Assembly (NCBI GenBank): GCA_017444325.1
Contig: JAFSWV010000068.1
Coordinates: 1-11,465 of the forward strand
DNA length: 11,465 nt
Direction: 5' to 3'
Source: a bacterium
GTDB taxonomy: Bacteria > Auribacterota > UBA3054
Shown one piece after another: positions 1 through 7,923 of the stretch. Both the position numbers and the translations under genes were made by a program. The notes under the pieces were generated by a model. That model ran no database searches. It saw only the letters and a list, made by a program, of their open reading frames with translations, and was not told the DNA's origin. Positions within the stretch are counted from its first letter, which is position 1, and each line of letters opens with the position of its first letter.

Positions 1-2
1 AA

Positions 3-86
3 AGTGGAAAAGGGTGTTTTTTTCCTAAAGGTCTTCTGCTGAAAAAACACTCCAGCCTTTTTGATAAAATAGATAAATATGAATGA
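3..86 (+). CDS. Possible 3' end of an upstream gene (partial)
   Basis: The frame starting at base 3 is open for 27 codons and ends at a TGA at 84-86, overlapping the next gene's ATG by 8 bases. The encoded end, ...LLLKKHSSLFDKIDKYE, looks like an ordinary basic, lysine-rich protein C-terminus, and such an overlap would match the tight packing downstream. A second frame from base 1 is open only to a TGA at 40-42. The stretch is too short to recognise a family and is more AT-rich than the genes that follow, so it may simply be non-coding leader. The call is a weak inference from frame and context. Confidence 0.2.
   Translation, partial: SGKGCFFPKGLLLKKHSSLFDKIDKYE
8..61 (+). other. AT-rich imperfect inverted repeat upstream of the first complete gene
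   Basis: GTGTTTTTT at 14-22 can pair with AAAAAACAC at 42-50, leaving a loop of about 19 bases. An outer AAAAGG (8-13) can pair with CCTTTT (56-61) across a small 3' bulge, and a T-run (58-62) follows. This could be a weak terminator or leader hairpin, but the stem is mostly A-T and the loop is large. A TAAAAT at 65-70 resembles a -10 box, but I see no convincing -35 partner. No Shine-Dalgarno site precedes the ATG at 79. Confidence 0.25.
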
Positions 87-1713
87 TGTAAGAACTTTTG
101 TTTTAGGCCTTGACGGCGCCGACTGGTCCGTCCTGGAACCGCTTATCAAGAGCGGTGCCCTGCCTAATTTCGCAAGGCTTTTTAAGGGCGTCCACGGCCC
201 CCTTGATTCCACGACGCCTCCTTTGACGCCGCCCGGCTGGACTTCTTCCGTAACGGGACGCAATCCCGGGAAGCACAACATATTCGATTTCTTCTCGTAC
301 AGCGGATCGGATTACGACGTGCACTTGACAACGAGGAAAGACAGGCGCTGCCGCGCGATCTGGAACTATGTCTCAAACGAGGGCGGAAGGGTGCTCGTCA
401 TGAACGTGCCGCATACTTATCCTCCCGAGAAAGTGAACGGCTATCTTATCTCAGGCTTCGGCACTCCGGAGTGGGATTGCGAGTACACGTATCCTCCGGA
501 ACTGAAGAAGAGGATCAAACATGCTCATCCCGATTTCAAAGTGGACATGCCTTCCCGTTTCCTGCACGAAGGCGATTTCGCTTCTTTTGTCAAGGGCGTC
601 AACGCCCATTGCGAGGAACAGTTCAGAGTCTTCACGGAGCTCTATTCCGAGCTGAAGCCCCATTTCGCCATGTTCTGCTTTGTTGAGATGGACAGGCTTT
701 TCCATTTCTTCTGGAAGGAAAGCATGGTGGATAAAAATGGGCCTTATGCCAATCTTTTCAAGGACCATTTCGTTTTCCTGGACGGTCTGCTCGGCAAGTT
801 TCTGGACACGCTGCCTCCTAATTCTGTCGTTATGGCGATAAGCGACCACGGCTTCGGGGAAGTGAAAAAGGACATTTACGTAAACAATTACCTGAGGGAC
901 AAAGGCTACCTTTCCGTGAAGGAAGGATTAGACGAAGTGAACGTCGGCAAGGTCGCGAAATGGAAGCTTGTGACAGCGTCTTTGCTTGACAGACTGGGGC
1001 TCTGGCAAATTTACCTGAAACATCGCAGGGCGCAGCTTGAGAAGCGTTCCGCCATTGGCGGCGCCGGAGCCGAGACGGTGCGCTCAGCCACGGCGCTTTC
1101 CGCCGTGGATTGGGAGAATACGAAAGCTTATTTCTCGTCAATGTCCGCCCGCTCGGTGAGATTGAACCTGAAGGGCAGGGAAGCAAAGGGCGTCGTTGAT
1201 GAAAAGGAGTACGGCGAATTTTTGGACAAACTTGCGAACGACCTGCTTGATATGAGGGACGAGGACGGAACGAAAGTCATCGCCAAAGTTTTTAAGGCCA
1301 GGGAAGTTTTCAAAGGAGATTTTGTGAAGAACGCTTCCGACCTCTACCTTGAACCCGCTCCAGGGTATTCCTTCAACCAGGGGTTCGCCGAAAAGTCCGT
1401 CATGCCCAGTACGCAGCACGGCCAGCCAAGGTCCGGCGATCACCGCCAATACGGGATCTATATGCTGCAGGGCAAAGGTGTGAAACAAGGAGAGACGCTG
1501 CCGGCCGCCATCATAGACGTGACGCCGACGATCCTTGCCCTCATGGGCATTCCGCTCTCAGACGACCTTGACGGGAAAGTGCTGCTTGATGCGCTGACGG
1601 AAGAATTGAACGTGAGGCGTTACAAAGAGGCGTCCTACGGGCAGATGGAAAGCAAGGCTGACGAAAACGAAGAAAAACTCCAGGAAAGATTGAAAGACCT
1701 AGGATATCTGTAA
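79..1713 (+). CDS. Type I phosphodiesterase / nucleotide pyrophosphatase family protein (alkaline phosphatase superfamily)
   Basis: A 544-residue metal-dependent phospho- or sulfo-ester hydrolase of the PF01663-like group. Visible signature sites are Asp12 in the opening LGLDGADW motif, the probable nucleophile Thr50 in PPLTPPGWTS followed by GRNPGKHNIFDF, Asp205 and His209 in MDRLFHFFW, Asp256-His257 in SDHGFG, and His455 in GDHRQYGIY. These supply the expected two-metal site ligands. The chain ends in ERLKDLGYL, a tail often seen in this superfamily. There is no signal peptide or membrane segment, so it is predicted to be cytoplasmic. The substrate cannot be read from sequence; relatives act on nucleotide, phospholipid or glycan-linked phosphodiesters. 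Its stop codon overlaps the next start by one base (TAATG), which suggests translational coupling to the heparinase-like gene. The start at 79 is the first ATG and gives a compact N-terminus directly before the first beta-strand. No Shine-Dalgarno site is visible. Confidence 0.9.
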   Translation: MNDVRTFVLGLDGADWSVLEPLIKSGALPNFARLFKGVHGPLDSTTPPLTPPGWTSSVTGRNPGKHNIFDFFSYSGSDYDVHLTTRKDRRCRAIWNYVSNEGGRVLVMNVPHTYPPEKVNGYLISGFGTPEWDCEYTYPPELKKRIKHAHPDFKVDMPSRFLHEGDFASFVKGVNAHCEEQFRVFTELYSELKPHFAMFCFVEMDRLFHFFWKESMVDKNGPYANLFKDHFVFLDGLLGKFLDTLPPNSVVMAISDHGFGEVKKDIYVNNYLRDKGYLSVKEGLDEVNVGKVAKWKLVTASLLDRLGLWQIYLKHRRAQLEKRSAIGGAGAETVRSATALSAVDWENTKAYFSSMSARSVRLNLKGREAKGVVDEKEYGEFLDKLANDLLDMRDEDGTKVIAKVFKAREVFKGDFVKNASDLYLEPAPGYSFNQGFAEKSVMPSTQHGQPRSGDHRQYGIYMLQGKGVKQGETLPAAIIDVTPTILALMGIPLSDDLDGKVLLDALTEELNVRRYKEASYGQMESKADENEEKLQERLKDLGYL

Positions 1714-3689
1714 TGCTTCGCGACTTAAAAATATTACTTTCGCTTTTCTTTCTGACGCTCTGCGCCGATGCTTCAGTTTGGCCTGTTTGCGACCAATACA
1801 AGATTGAAAGCGTTCTGGAGCTTTCGGCGGCTTTGAGAAAAGTCGAAAGTCCGCTTCTTTGGAACAAGACGGAGGAGATCGCGAAGGGCAGAAACTCCAC
1901 GGCGAAGGGTAAGTTCGACCCCATAAGAGGCACCGAGGAAAAGATAGAGCGCATCTGGGCCAAGACTTTGCTGGGTTTGAAGAACAAAGATGTCTATGTT
2001 ATGCAGGATGCGCTTTCGCTCTACCGTGAAGTCAGGCAGAATTATCCCAAGCCCATGGCTCAGAGAAGAAGTTTCGCAACGCTTGCCAAAGCGCACGCGG
2101 CTTTAAGGAATTCCATGAAGCCGGAAGAGAAGCCGGAGGCTGATTCCTGGCTCATCGCCAGATCTCAGGACAAAGAGTTCGACCTTGACGACAAAACGGC
2201 CGGCTGGTTTTGTTCGTGCTTTAAAGCATTGGCGGCCTCCGCCGTCGGGCGCCAGAGCATCGGCGCGCCTGAGGAAATTAAGGCTTTGCTTTCCCAGCTT
2301 AACGGCAGCGGAATAATAACCGCCATGGAAGTCGGCGTTTCCATGAGCTTGCTAGAGAACGTTTGTTTCGCCGCTGAGACCTTCGCCGGCAGCGGGAACG
2401 ATCTTTACAAAACGGACGCCATAAAAAGGTGGGCCTCTGCGCTCAATGAATTAAAAGACACAGCCGACGTTCTGCCGGGACGCGGCTGGGAAGGGGACGC
2501 GGCTTTTTCCCCGGCTGTCACTTTCATTGTGGCGCTTAGGTACGGCCTCGCTTTGAGGGACCTTAGGGTCGCCGCTTTGGAAGCGCCTCTTGACGCGATG
2601 TTCTATTACGCTTCGGCCAAAAAAGCCGTGCCATATCCCAGACTGTCTCTTCTTACGAGTCCCTCCGGCTCCGGCTGGATAACAGCCCGCTCCCGCGTGC
2701 AAAAGGGAAGCGGGTCTCGTTATTTGAGAGTGATAAAGACCAGCGGCGGACGCTTCGGCGATCTTCTGTCTTTCGTTTTTTCCGGCTGCGGCAAAACGCA
2801 AATGGGCCGCCGTCACGGGCAGGACGGCAGGTCTGTCGTCGGACGAGATTATGCGACGCACACGCTGGCTTCCTCGACCGTTGTTGTGGATTTCAAAAGG
2901 CAGAATGCCGCAAGCGCCAAAATACTGCGCTCTGTCAACCGGCAGGGGATAACTTTCCTCGATCTGGATGGGAGCGGCGCATATCCCGGAATGAAAAACT
3001 ACAGGCGCACGTTCTTCATGACGGACGATTACCTGCTCGACATCTTCACTCTTAAATCAGACGCCCCCTTTACCGCGGAATGGGTGATGCACGCCGAGAG
3101 TGCAAATAGCCCAAGCCTCACCGGATCCACAGCGGCGGAAAACAGCTATGAGATAAAAGACATCGCCAGGAGTTTTCTTGGCGCCGCTTATAACGAGCCG
3201 GCTTATCAAACGCTTGAGGACGTCACGTCGCAGCTTGCCCCCGCCCAGTGGGGGTGCGACTTCGGCAACGGGCTGAAGACCATCATGCTTGGGCAGAGCT
3301 CCACGAGGCTGCTGACCGCCAAGGATGGCGGCGACCTGGCCAAAACAGGGGAGATCACGCACTACCGCACGACCGACGGCAACATGGTGATAGCACGCAG
3401 GGACAACGTGAAGGAGACGAGGTTTGCGGCTCTGCACGAGGTTTATGACTCCGCCCCGAAAGTGAAAAGCCTTGTCAGGCTCGACATAGAAAAAGACGCG
3501 CTTATCTTTGAGATCGTAGTGGGGGAATATCTTGATTACGCTGTAATTAATTTCTCTTTGGAGCCTTTGGAATTCAATATCAACAATAGACAGACCATGA
3601 AAGTCAGTCCTGAGCCTTTCGCTTTCCTAAGACTGCACAGGGAAAGCGGCGTGCTTCTGCAAAACCTTAACGCGGAGCTTACGGAATAA
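1713..3689 (+). CDS. Secreted heparinase II/III-like protein, probably catalytically degenerate
   Basis: 658 residues beginning with a signal peptide (about residues 1-20, cleavage likely after CADA). Residues about 30-300 are mostly helical, as expected for the (alpha/alpha) toroid of heparinase II/III and PL17-type lyases; EGDAAFSPAV near 260 resembles the family's EGxF segment. Residues about 305-640 look like the C-terminal beta-sandwich: GGRFGDLLSFVFSG (345-358), THTLASSTVVVDF (383-395) and RTFFMTDDYLLDIFTL (432-447) follow the family order of GHxHFDxLSF, then HNTVVVD, then the YxxDxF strand. Where active members carry His in the first two motifs, this protein has Arg347 and Ser387-Ser388, and I could not place a clear catalytic Tyr in the helical part. 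Activity is therefore doubtful and it may act as a glycan-binding protein. It overlaps both neighbours by one base (TAATG at each end). The family assignment rests on motif resemblance only. Confidence 0.72.
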   Translation: MLRDLKILLSLFFLTLCADASVWPVCDQYKIESVLELSAALRKVESPLLWNKTEEIAKGRNSTAKGKFDPIRGTEEKIERIWAKTLLGLKNKDVYVMQDALSLYREVRQNYPKPMAQRRSFATLAKAHAALRNSMKPEEKPEADSWLIARSQDKEFDLDDKTAGWFCSCFKALAASAVGRQSIGAPEEIKALLSQLNGSGIITAMEVGVSMSLLENVCFAAETFAGSGNDLYKTDAIKRWASALNELKDTADVLPGRGWEGDAAFSPAVTFIVALRYGLALRDLRVAALEAPLDAMFYYASAKKAVPYPRLSLLTSPSGSGWITARSRVQKGSGSRYLRVIKTSGGRFGDLLSFVFSGCGKTQMGRRHGQDGRSVVGRDYATHTLASSTVVVDFKRQNAASAKILRSVNRQGITFLDLDGSGAYPGMKNYRRTFFMTDDYLLDIFTLKSDAPFTAEWVMHAESANSPSLTGSTAAENSYEIKDIARSFLGAAYNEPAYQTLEDVTSQLAPAQWGCDFGNGLKTIMLGQSSTRLLTAKDGGDLAKTGEITHYRTTDGNMVIARRDNVKETRFAALHEVYDSAPKVKSLVRLDIEKDALIFEIVVGEYLDYAVINFSLEPLEFNINNRQTMKVSPEPFAFLRLHRESGVLLQNLNAELTE

Positions 3690-5821
3690 TGAGCGTGAAA
3701 AAACTATTCTGCCTTGCTCTTCTTTTGGGAGCGCTCACGCTTGCGGCCGACCCAGGTACCATACGGTTGAGGAACGGCGTTGTCAATTCCGCCGCTTCCT
3801 CCTTGATGGCGAAAGGAGTAAAACGCTGCGAGCCTGACTCTCTTGGGCGCTGCCAATATCTGATCCAGCCTGAGAAGAATTTCACGAACAAAGAGCGCGC
3901 TGACTTAAAGGAATCCGGCGTCGCTTTCATCGGCTTCGTTCCTCCCAACGCCTACATAGTTTTGGCAACGCCTGAAAAAATAGGCGCTTTGGAAGAGAAA
4001 TATCCCTTGCTCTATGTTGGCGAGTATTTGCCGGAATACAAGAACGGCATCCCAAGCGCGACCATTTACAGCGTCTCTTCCGCTAATACGGAGCTCAAGC
4101 TTCTTGTTCGCCTGACCTCAATTGACCAGGCTTCGGATGTCATCGCATTTCTGAAAGAGCAGGGCGCCAACGATCCTGTTATTCTTCACGATGCGCCTCC
4201 GGTCGTAAAAGTCTCCGCCGGTGTTGAGACTGTCGAGAAGCTTATACTTCGCTCCGATGTCATGGATGTGGAGGAGGAGACAGAGTGTTTTGTTATGAAC
4301 GACGCGGCCCGCTCCGCTTCGATGATGAACGTCGCGGCGATGAACACTTCGGGCTACACCGGGAAAGGCGTGAAAATCTGCGTGGCCGACACGGGGCTTG
4401 ACAGCGGCAGCCTTAGCAATATTCATCCGGACTTTAAAAACAAGAATGTTGCGGGAGTGGTTTCCAGCACAAACACCGGAAGGACGGACTGGAGCGATCT
4501 TCACGGGCACGGCACCCATGTGGCCGGCTCCGCCGTCGGCACCGGCGCCTATTCCGGCGGACGATACGCCGGCACGGCTCCGGAAGCGGATCTGTATTTC
4601 ATCTGCATCGGCGGCAGCAACAATTCCGTTTATCCTCCGGAATTGACCGACATAGAAGCCGCTTACGAAAGCGGCGCCAGGGTGATGAACAACTCCTGGG
4701 GAGCCTATTCCACCGCTATCTCCGGCGTTTACACCCAGGATTCGGAGTTCTATGACGCTGTCTGCCATGATCATCCCGACTTTACTATCCTTTTCGCGGC
4801 CGGCAACAACAACAAGAAGATCGATACTACCGGCAACTGCACTCTTTCGACCCAAGCGGCCTGCAAGAACGTCATGACCGTTGGCGCCGCGGAAAACGAC
4901 CGCCCGGAATTCACGGCTACTTACGGACAGCTCTTCAGCAACGTGGCGGCGCCCTTCAACACAGACCAGGCGGGAAGCCCCCAGAACGGAACGCAGCAGG
5001 GCATGGCCTTCTTCTCAAGCCGTGGTCCGGCGAAGGACGGCCGCGCCAAGCCTGACATCGTGGCGCCGGGAACGTTCGTCTGGTCCACGGAATCGCTTTA
5101 CGACAGCAACAACGGCGGCACGCGCAGCAGCTATTACACCACCATGTTCGGCACCTCCATGGCGACGCCGCTGACTTCCGGCGCCGCGGCGGACGCCGTG
5201 CAGTTCCTCAAGGGAAAAGGCTTTTCCGCACCCTCCTCCTCGCTTGTGAAAGCCCTTCTCATAAACGGCGCCAGAAACATGGGCACGGGGCAGTACGAAG
5301 ACTACACCGAGATCCCCGACGAGAGCCCGAACTGCGTCAACGGTTTCGGACATGTGAACCTCGGAGAAAGCTTTTCTCCAGCTTGCGGCAATCTCTTCCT
5401 TTACGAAGGGACCATCTCTGATACTGACGATGAAAAGACATACGTCTTTGCGAAATCCGCCGACGGTCCCGTTTCCGCCACGCTGGTCTGGAACGACTAT
5501 CCGGGAACGCCCGGCGCCGGGTTGGCTCTGGTCAACGACCTCGACATCGCCGTTACCTGCGGAGATTACACTTTCTATTGCGACGGATCTGACGATCACT
5601 GCGATTCATTGAACAACGTCGAACGTTACCGCGAAAGCGAATTCCCGGCAGGAAACAACATAGAGATCACGGTCAAAGGCTACAACGTCATGGAAGGCCC
5701 GCAGACTTTTTCTTTTGTCGTCAGCGGTGTGGACGCCGAGGTGGTCCCCGAACCGGCCTTCGCCTTAACAGCGCTTTTAATCACTCTGCTCTTGGGCAGA
5801 AAACCAAATAAAAATCTATGA
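3689..5821 (+). CDS. PEP-CTERM-anchored subtilisin-family (S8, KP-43-like) serine protease 1
   Basis: A 710-residue exported endoprotease. A signal peptide (1-20, cleavage before DPGTIRLRNG) is followed by a pro-region of about 185 residues that appears to hold two alpha/beta modules (about 55-117 and 135-200). The S8 domain (about 215-560) carries Asp234 in VADTG, His274 in GHGTHVAG, the oxyanion Asn373 in AAGNNN and Ser490 in GTSMATP, so it should be active. Residues about 567-682 form a jelly-roll domain with the KP-43-type signatures WNDYPGTPGAG and LVNDLD. The end is VPEP (686-689), a short hydrophobic run and GRKPNKNL, a PEP-CTERM-type exosortase signal. It is unusually cysteine-rich, with C624, C631 and C638 in the C-terminal domain. 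The final residues differ in frame from paralogue 2 because of a one-base slip. The gene starts on TAATG with the heparinase-like gene and ends on ATGA with the next protease. Confidence 0.96.
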   Translation: MSVKKLFCLALLLGALTLAADPGTIRLRNGVVNSAASSLMAKGVKRCEPDSLGRCQYLIQPEKNFTNKERADLKESGVAFIGFVPPNAYIVLATPEKIGALEEKYPLLYVGEYLPEYKNGIPSATIYSVSSANTELKLLVRLTSIDQASDVIAFLKEQGANDPVILHDAPPVVKVSAGVETVEKLILRSDVMDVEEETECFVMNDAARSASMMNVAAMNTSGYTGKGVKICVADTGLDSGSLSNIHPDFKNKNVAGVVSSTNTGRTDWSDLHGHGTHVAGSAVGTGAYSGGRYAGTAPEADLYFICIGGSNNSVYPPELTDIEAAYESGARVMNNSWGAYSTAISGVYTQDSEFYDAVCHDHPDFTILFAAGNNNKKIDTTGNCTLSTQAACKNVMTVGAAENDRPEFTATYGQLFSNVAAPFNTDQAGSPQNGTQQGMAFFSSRGPAKDGRAKPDIVAPGTFVWSTESLYDSNNGGTRSSYYTTMFGTSMATPLTSGAAADAVQFLKGKGFSAPSSSLVKALLINGARNMGTGQYEDYTEIPDESPNCVNGFGHVNLGESFSPACGNLFLYEGTISDTDDEKTYVFAKSADGPVSATLVWNDYPGTPGAGLALVNDLDIAVTCGDYTFYCDGSDDHCDSLNNVERYRESEFPAGNNIEITVKGYNVMEGPQTFSFVVSGVDAEVVPEPAFALTALLITLLLGRKPNKNL
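5772..5820 (+). repeat. Junction repeat copy A (protease 1 tail to protease 2 start)
   Basis: This 49-base stretch matches 7874-7923 with about five mismatches and one missing A. It covers the end of the PEP-CTERM hydrophobic run, GGGCAG, the A-runs and the next ATG. The missing A (GGGCAGAAAACC here, GGGCAGAAAAACC in the other copy) shifts protease 1 out of the frame that would end at TAA, so it reads on to a TGA overlapping the next start codon. Confidence 0.9.
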
Positions 5822-7914
5822 AAAAATCGCTCTCTCTTTTGCTCTTTTTCTTTTCCCTCGCTCTTTTGGCCGACCCAGGCCCAATCAGGCTGAGGGAGAC
5901 TGTCATCGATCCTGAGTCAGCCGCAGTATCCGCGTTCTCTGAACCGCAGTGCGCTCCCACTTCCTCGGGTAAATTCCAGTACATTCTGCAGCCGGCTAAA
6001 AATTTCGATGACGGCGAGCTCGAGATCGTAGAGTCTCTAGGCGTTGAGATAGTGGGTTATTTTCCGCCCAACGCCTACCATGTCCTGGCCGCCAAGGAAG
6101 AGATCGAGAATCTTAAAGCGCAGTTTGAGATCCTTTATGCGGGCGAATACGTTCCCGCCTACAAGGCCGCCAGCTCCCACGCAAAGACGATGTCGGGAAA
6201 AAGTGTTCCTTTCACAGCGCTCATTATTCTGACTTCCAGCTCAGCCTACGAAGAAGTGGAGAAGTTTCTGAAAGAGAACGGTTCCTCCAAATGCGAACTG
6301 ATAAGCGAGACCGCCGCGTTGGTGAGAGCGGACATCACCGGCGATCTTGTTCCGAAGCTCTCGAAGCTGAGCGCCGTTGTAAACGTCGAGGAAGAGCCGG
6401 TCTTTACGATCGACAACGACGTCGCCAAGACCTCGGCGCTCATGAACGTCGTGCCCGCCAACTCAATAGGATACACCGGAAAAGGCGTGACCGTCTGCGT
6501 GGCCGACACAGGGTTTGACAGCGGCGATCCCAACACCATCCATCCGGATTTCAAAGGGAAAAAGATCACAGGCGCGATCTGCAGCTACAACACCAGCAGG
6601 ACCGATTGGAGCGATCTGAACGGCCACGGGACGCACTGCGCCGGGTCTGTCCTTGGCAACGGAACGGTTGAAGAAGGCGTGACGGGCATGGCCCCGGACG
6701 CCGATCTTTATTTCATCTGCTGCGGCGGAGCCGGAAACGGAATAGCGGCGCCCGACGAGAGCGACATCAAGCTGGCTTATGCCGCCGGCGCCCGCATTAT
6801 GAGCAATTCCTACGGAAGCGGCGGCGACGGTGAATACAATACCAGCGCCCGCACCTGGGACCAGATCTGCAAGAAATATCCGGATTATCTGATACTTTTC
6901 TCCGCGGGCAACAACAACAAGGACATCATAACGGAGGACAACTGCACCATGGGTTCGGCAGCCGTTTCGAAAAACATCATTACGGTCGGCGCCTCCGAAA
7001 ACTACCGTCCCGACGTTGCCACGACTTACTCCATCTTTGGAGCGCAGCCTGGCAGCATCTTCTACGAAGACAAAATAGCTTATCCCGCCAACGGCGTTCA
7101 GCAGGGGATGATGATGAACTCCAGCAGGGGGCCCGCCAAAGACGGCCGCGTCAAGCCCGACGTCTGCGCTCCCGGCACCCAGGTACAATCCACGGAATCG
7201 CTTTACGATACCTTTAACAACGGAACAAGGACGAGATACTACACCTTCATGTCAGGGACCTCCATGTCCACGCCTCTCACGGCCGGCGCCTGCGCCGACA
7301 TCATGCAGTATCTCAAGGAGAACGGCTTTGAAAAGCCCTCCTCCGCGCTCGTCAGGGCCGTGCTTGTCAACGGCTGCAGATCGATGGGGACCGGTCAGTA
7401 CAGCAACAAAAGCGAGATACCGAACAAGACGCCCAACTGCGTGAACGGTTTCGGGCACGTCAACCTTTTCGAGAGCATCCAGCCCAGCTCCGGACAGCTC
7501 TTCACTTTCGAGGGAAGCCTGAAAAACACCGGCGACGAAGTGTCGTTCACATTCTCCAACACAGGAACCAACACCGTAAACGTCACTCTCTGCTGGACTG
7601 ACATCGCCGGCAGCGTGGGGGCTGAAAAAACGCTTATAAACGACATCGATCTTTTAGTTTCGGACGGTGAAAACACTTATCTTCCCAATTCATTGAGATC
7701 CGGCACAGACACCATAAACAACACCGAGAAAGTCCATATCGAGGCCCTGCCTCCGGGAGACAACATCGAAGTGATCATAAGGGCGGGCAATTTTATGCGC
7801 CCGAACCAGGCCTTCGCCCTGGCGGTTTCCGGCGCGGACGAACTGGTGCCCGAACCTTCCTTCGTTTTACTGTCGCTTTTAACCCTTCTGCTCCTGGGCA
7901 GAAAAACCAAATAA
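5818..7914 (+). CDS. PEP-CTERM-anchored subtilisin-family (S8, KP-43-like) serine protease 2
   Basis: A 698-residue paralogue of its neighbours, with signal peptide 1-18 (cleavage before DPGPIRLRET), a long pro-region to about residue 200, an S8 domain, a C-terminal beta-sandwich (about 558-672) and a VPEPSFVLL...GRKTK tail (VPEP at 677-680). The triad is Asp230 (VADTG), His270 (GHGTHCAG) and Ser482 (GTSMSTP), with oxyanion Asn365 (SAGNNN). It is the most divergent of the three: Cys274 replaces the usual Val after the catalytic His, as in proteinase K, and the C-terminal domain has WTDIAGSVGAE and INDID in place of the WxDxPGTPGAG and VNDLD shared by the other two. This may mean a different substrate range. 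The ATG overlaps the previous stop (ATGA). The upstream sequence is A-rich with no Shine-Dalgarno site, so translation may depend on coupling. Confidence 0.96.
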   Translation: MKKSLSLLLFFFSLALLADPGPIRLRETVIDPESAAVSAFSEPQCAPTSSGKFQYILQPAKNFDDGELEIVESLGVEIVGYFPPNAYHVLAAKEEIENLKAQFEILYAGEYVPAYKAASSHAKTMSGKSVPFTALIILTSSSAYEEVEKFLKENGSSKCELISETAALVRADITGDLVPKLSKLSAVVNVEEEPVFTIDNDVAKTSALMNVVPANSIGYTGKGVTVCVADTGFDSGDPNTIHPDFKGKKITGAICSYNTSRTDWSDLNGHGTHCAGSVLGNGTVEEGVTGMAPDADLYFICCGGAGNGIAAPDESDIKLAYAAGARIMSNSYGSGGDGEYNTSARTWDQICKKYPDYLILFSAGNNNKDIITEDNCTMGSAAVSKNIITVGASENYRPDVATTYSIFGAQPGSIFYEDKIAYPANGVQQGMMMNSSRGPAKDGRVKPDVCAPGTQVQSTESLYDTFNNGTRTRYYTFMSGTSMSTPLTAGACADIMQYLKENGFEKPSSALVRAVLVNGCRSMGTGQYSNKSEIPNKTPNCVNGFGHVNLFESIQPSSGQLFTFEGSLKNTGDEVSFTFSNTGTNTVNVTLCWTDIAGSVGAEKTLINDIDLLVSDGENTYLPNSLRSGTDTINNTEKVHIEALPPGDNIEVIIRAGNFMRPNQAFALAVSGADELVPEPSFVLLSLLTLLLLGRKTK

Positions 7915-7923
7915 AAAACTATG
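7874..7923 (+). repeat. Junction repeat copy B (protease 2 tail to protease 3 start)
   Basis: Fifty bases homologous to 5772-5820. Here the A-run has five A residues, so the frame ends ...GRKTK then TAA, followed by a six-base spacer and ATGAAAAAG. This is probably the ancestral arrangement, because the spacing is the same six bases as between protease 3 and the following gene. Confidence 0.9.

Noticed and set aside
1..78. Strong promoter or intrinsic terminator
   Set aside because: The inverted repeat is A-T rich with a large loop and a bulge, the T-run is offset, and no -35 element pairs with the TAAAAT. It is kept only as a weak structural note.
1760..1766. Lipobox in the heparinase-like protein (LTLC)
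   Set aside because: The residue before Cys17 is Leu, not Gly/Ala/Ser, and a good signal peptidase I site (CADA) follows, so it is treated as an ordinary secreted protein.
4118..4855. Long antisense open frame (245 codons) opposite protease 1, with similar ones at 6463-7188 and 9073-9921
   Set aside because: They lie opposite the homologous catalytic regions of the three paralogues and resemble each other only because the sense strands are conserved. Their composition is Val/Ala/Gly/Arg-rich and low in complexity, and there are no start signals or domains.
5797..5825. Programmed frameshift fusing protease 1 and protease 2
   Set aside because: Protease 2 has its own ATG and signal peptide, and slippage in the A-run would lead to an early TAA rather than into the next gene. 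A simple indel explains the data.
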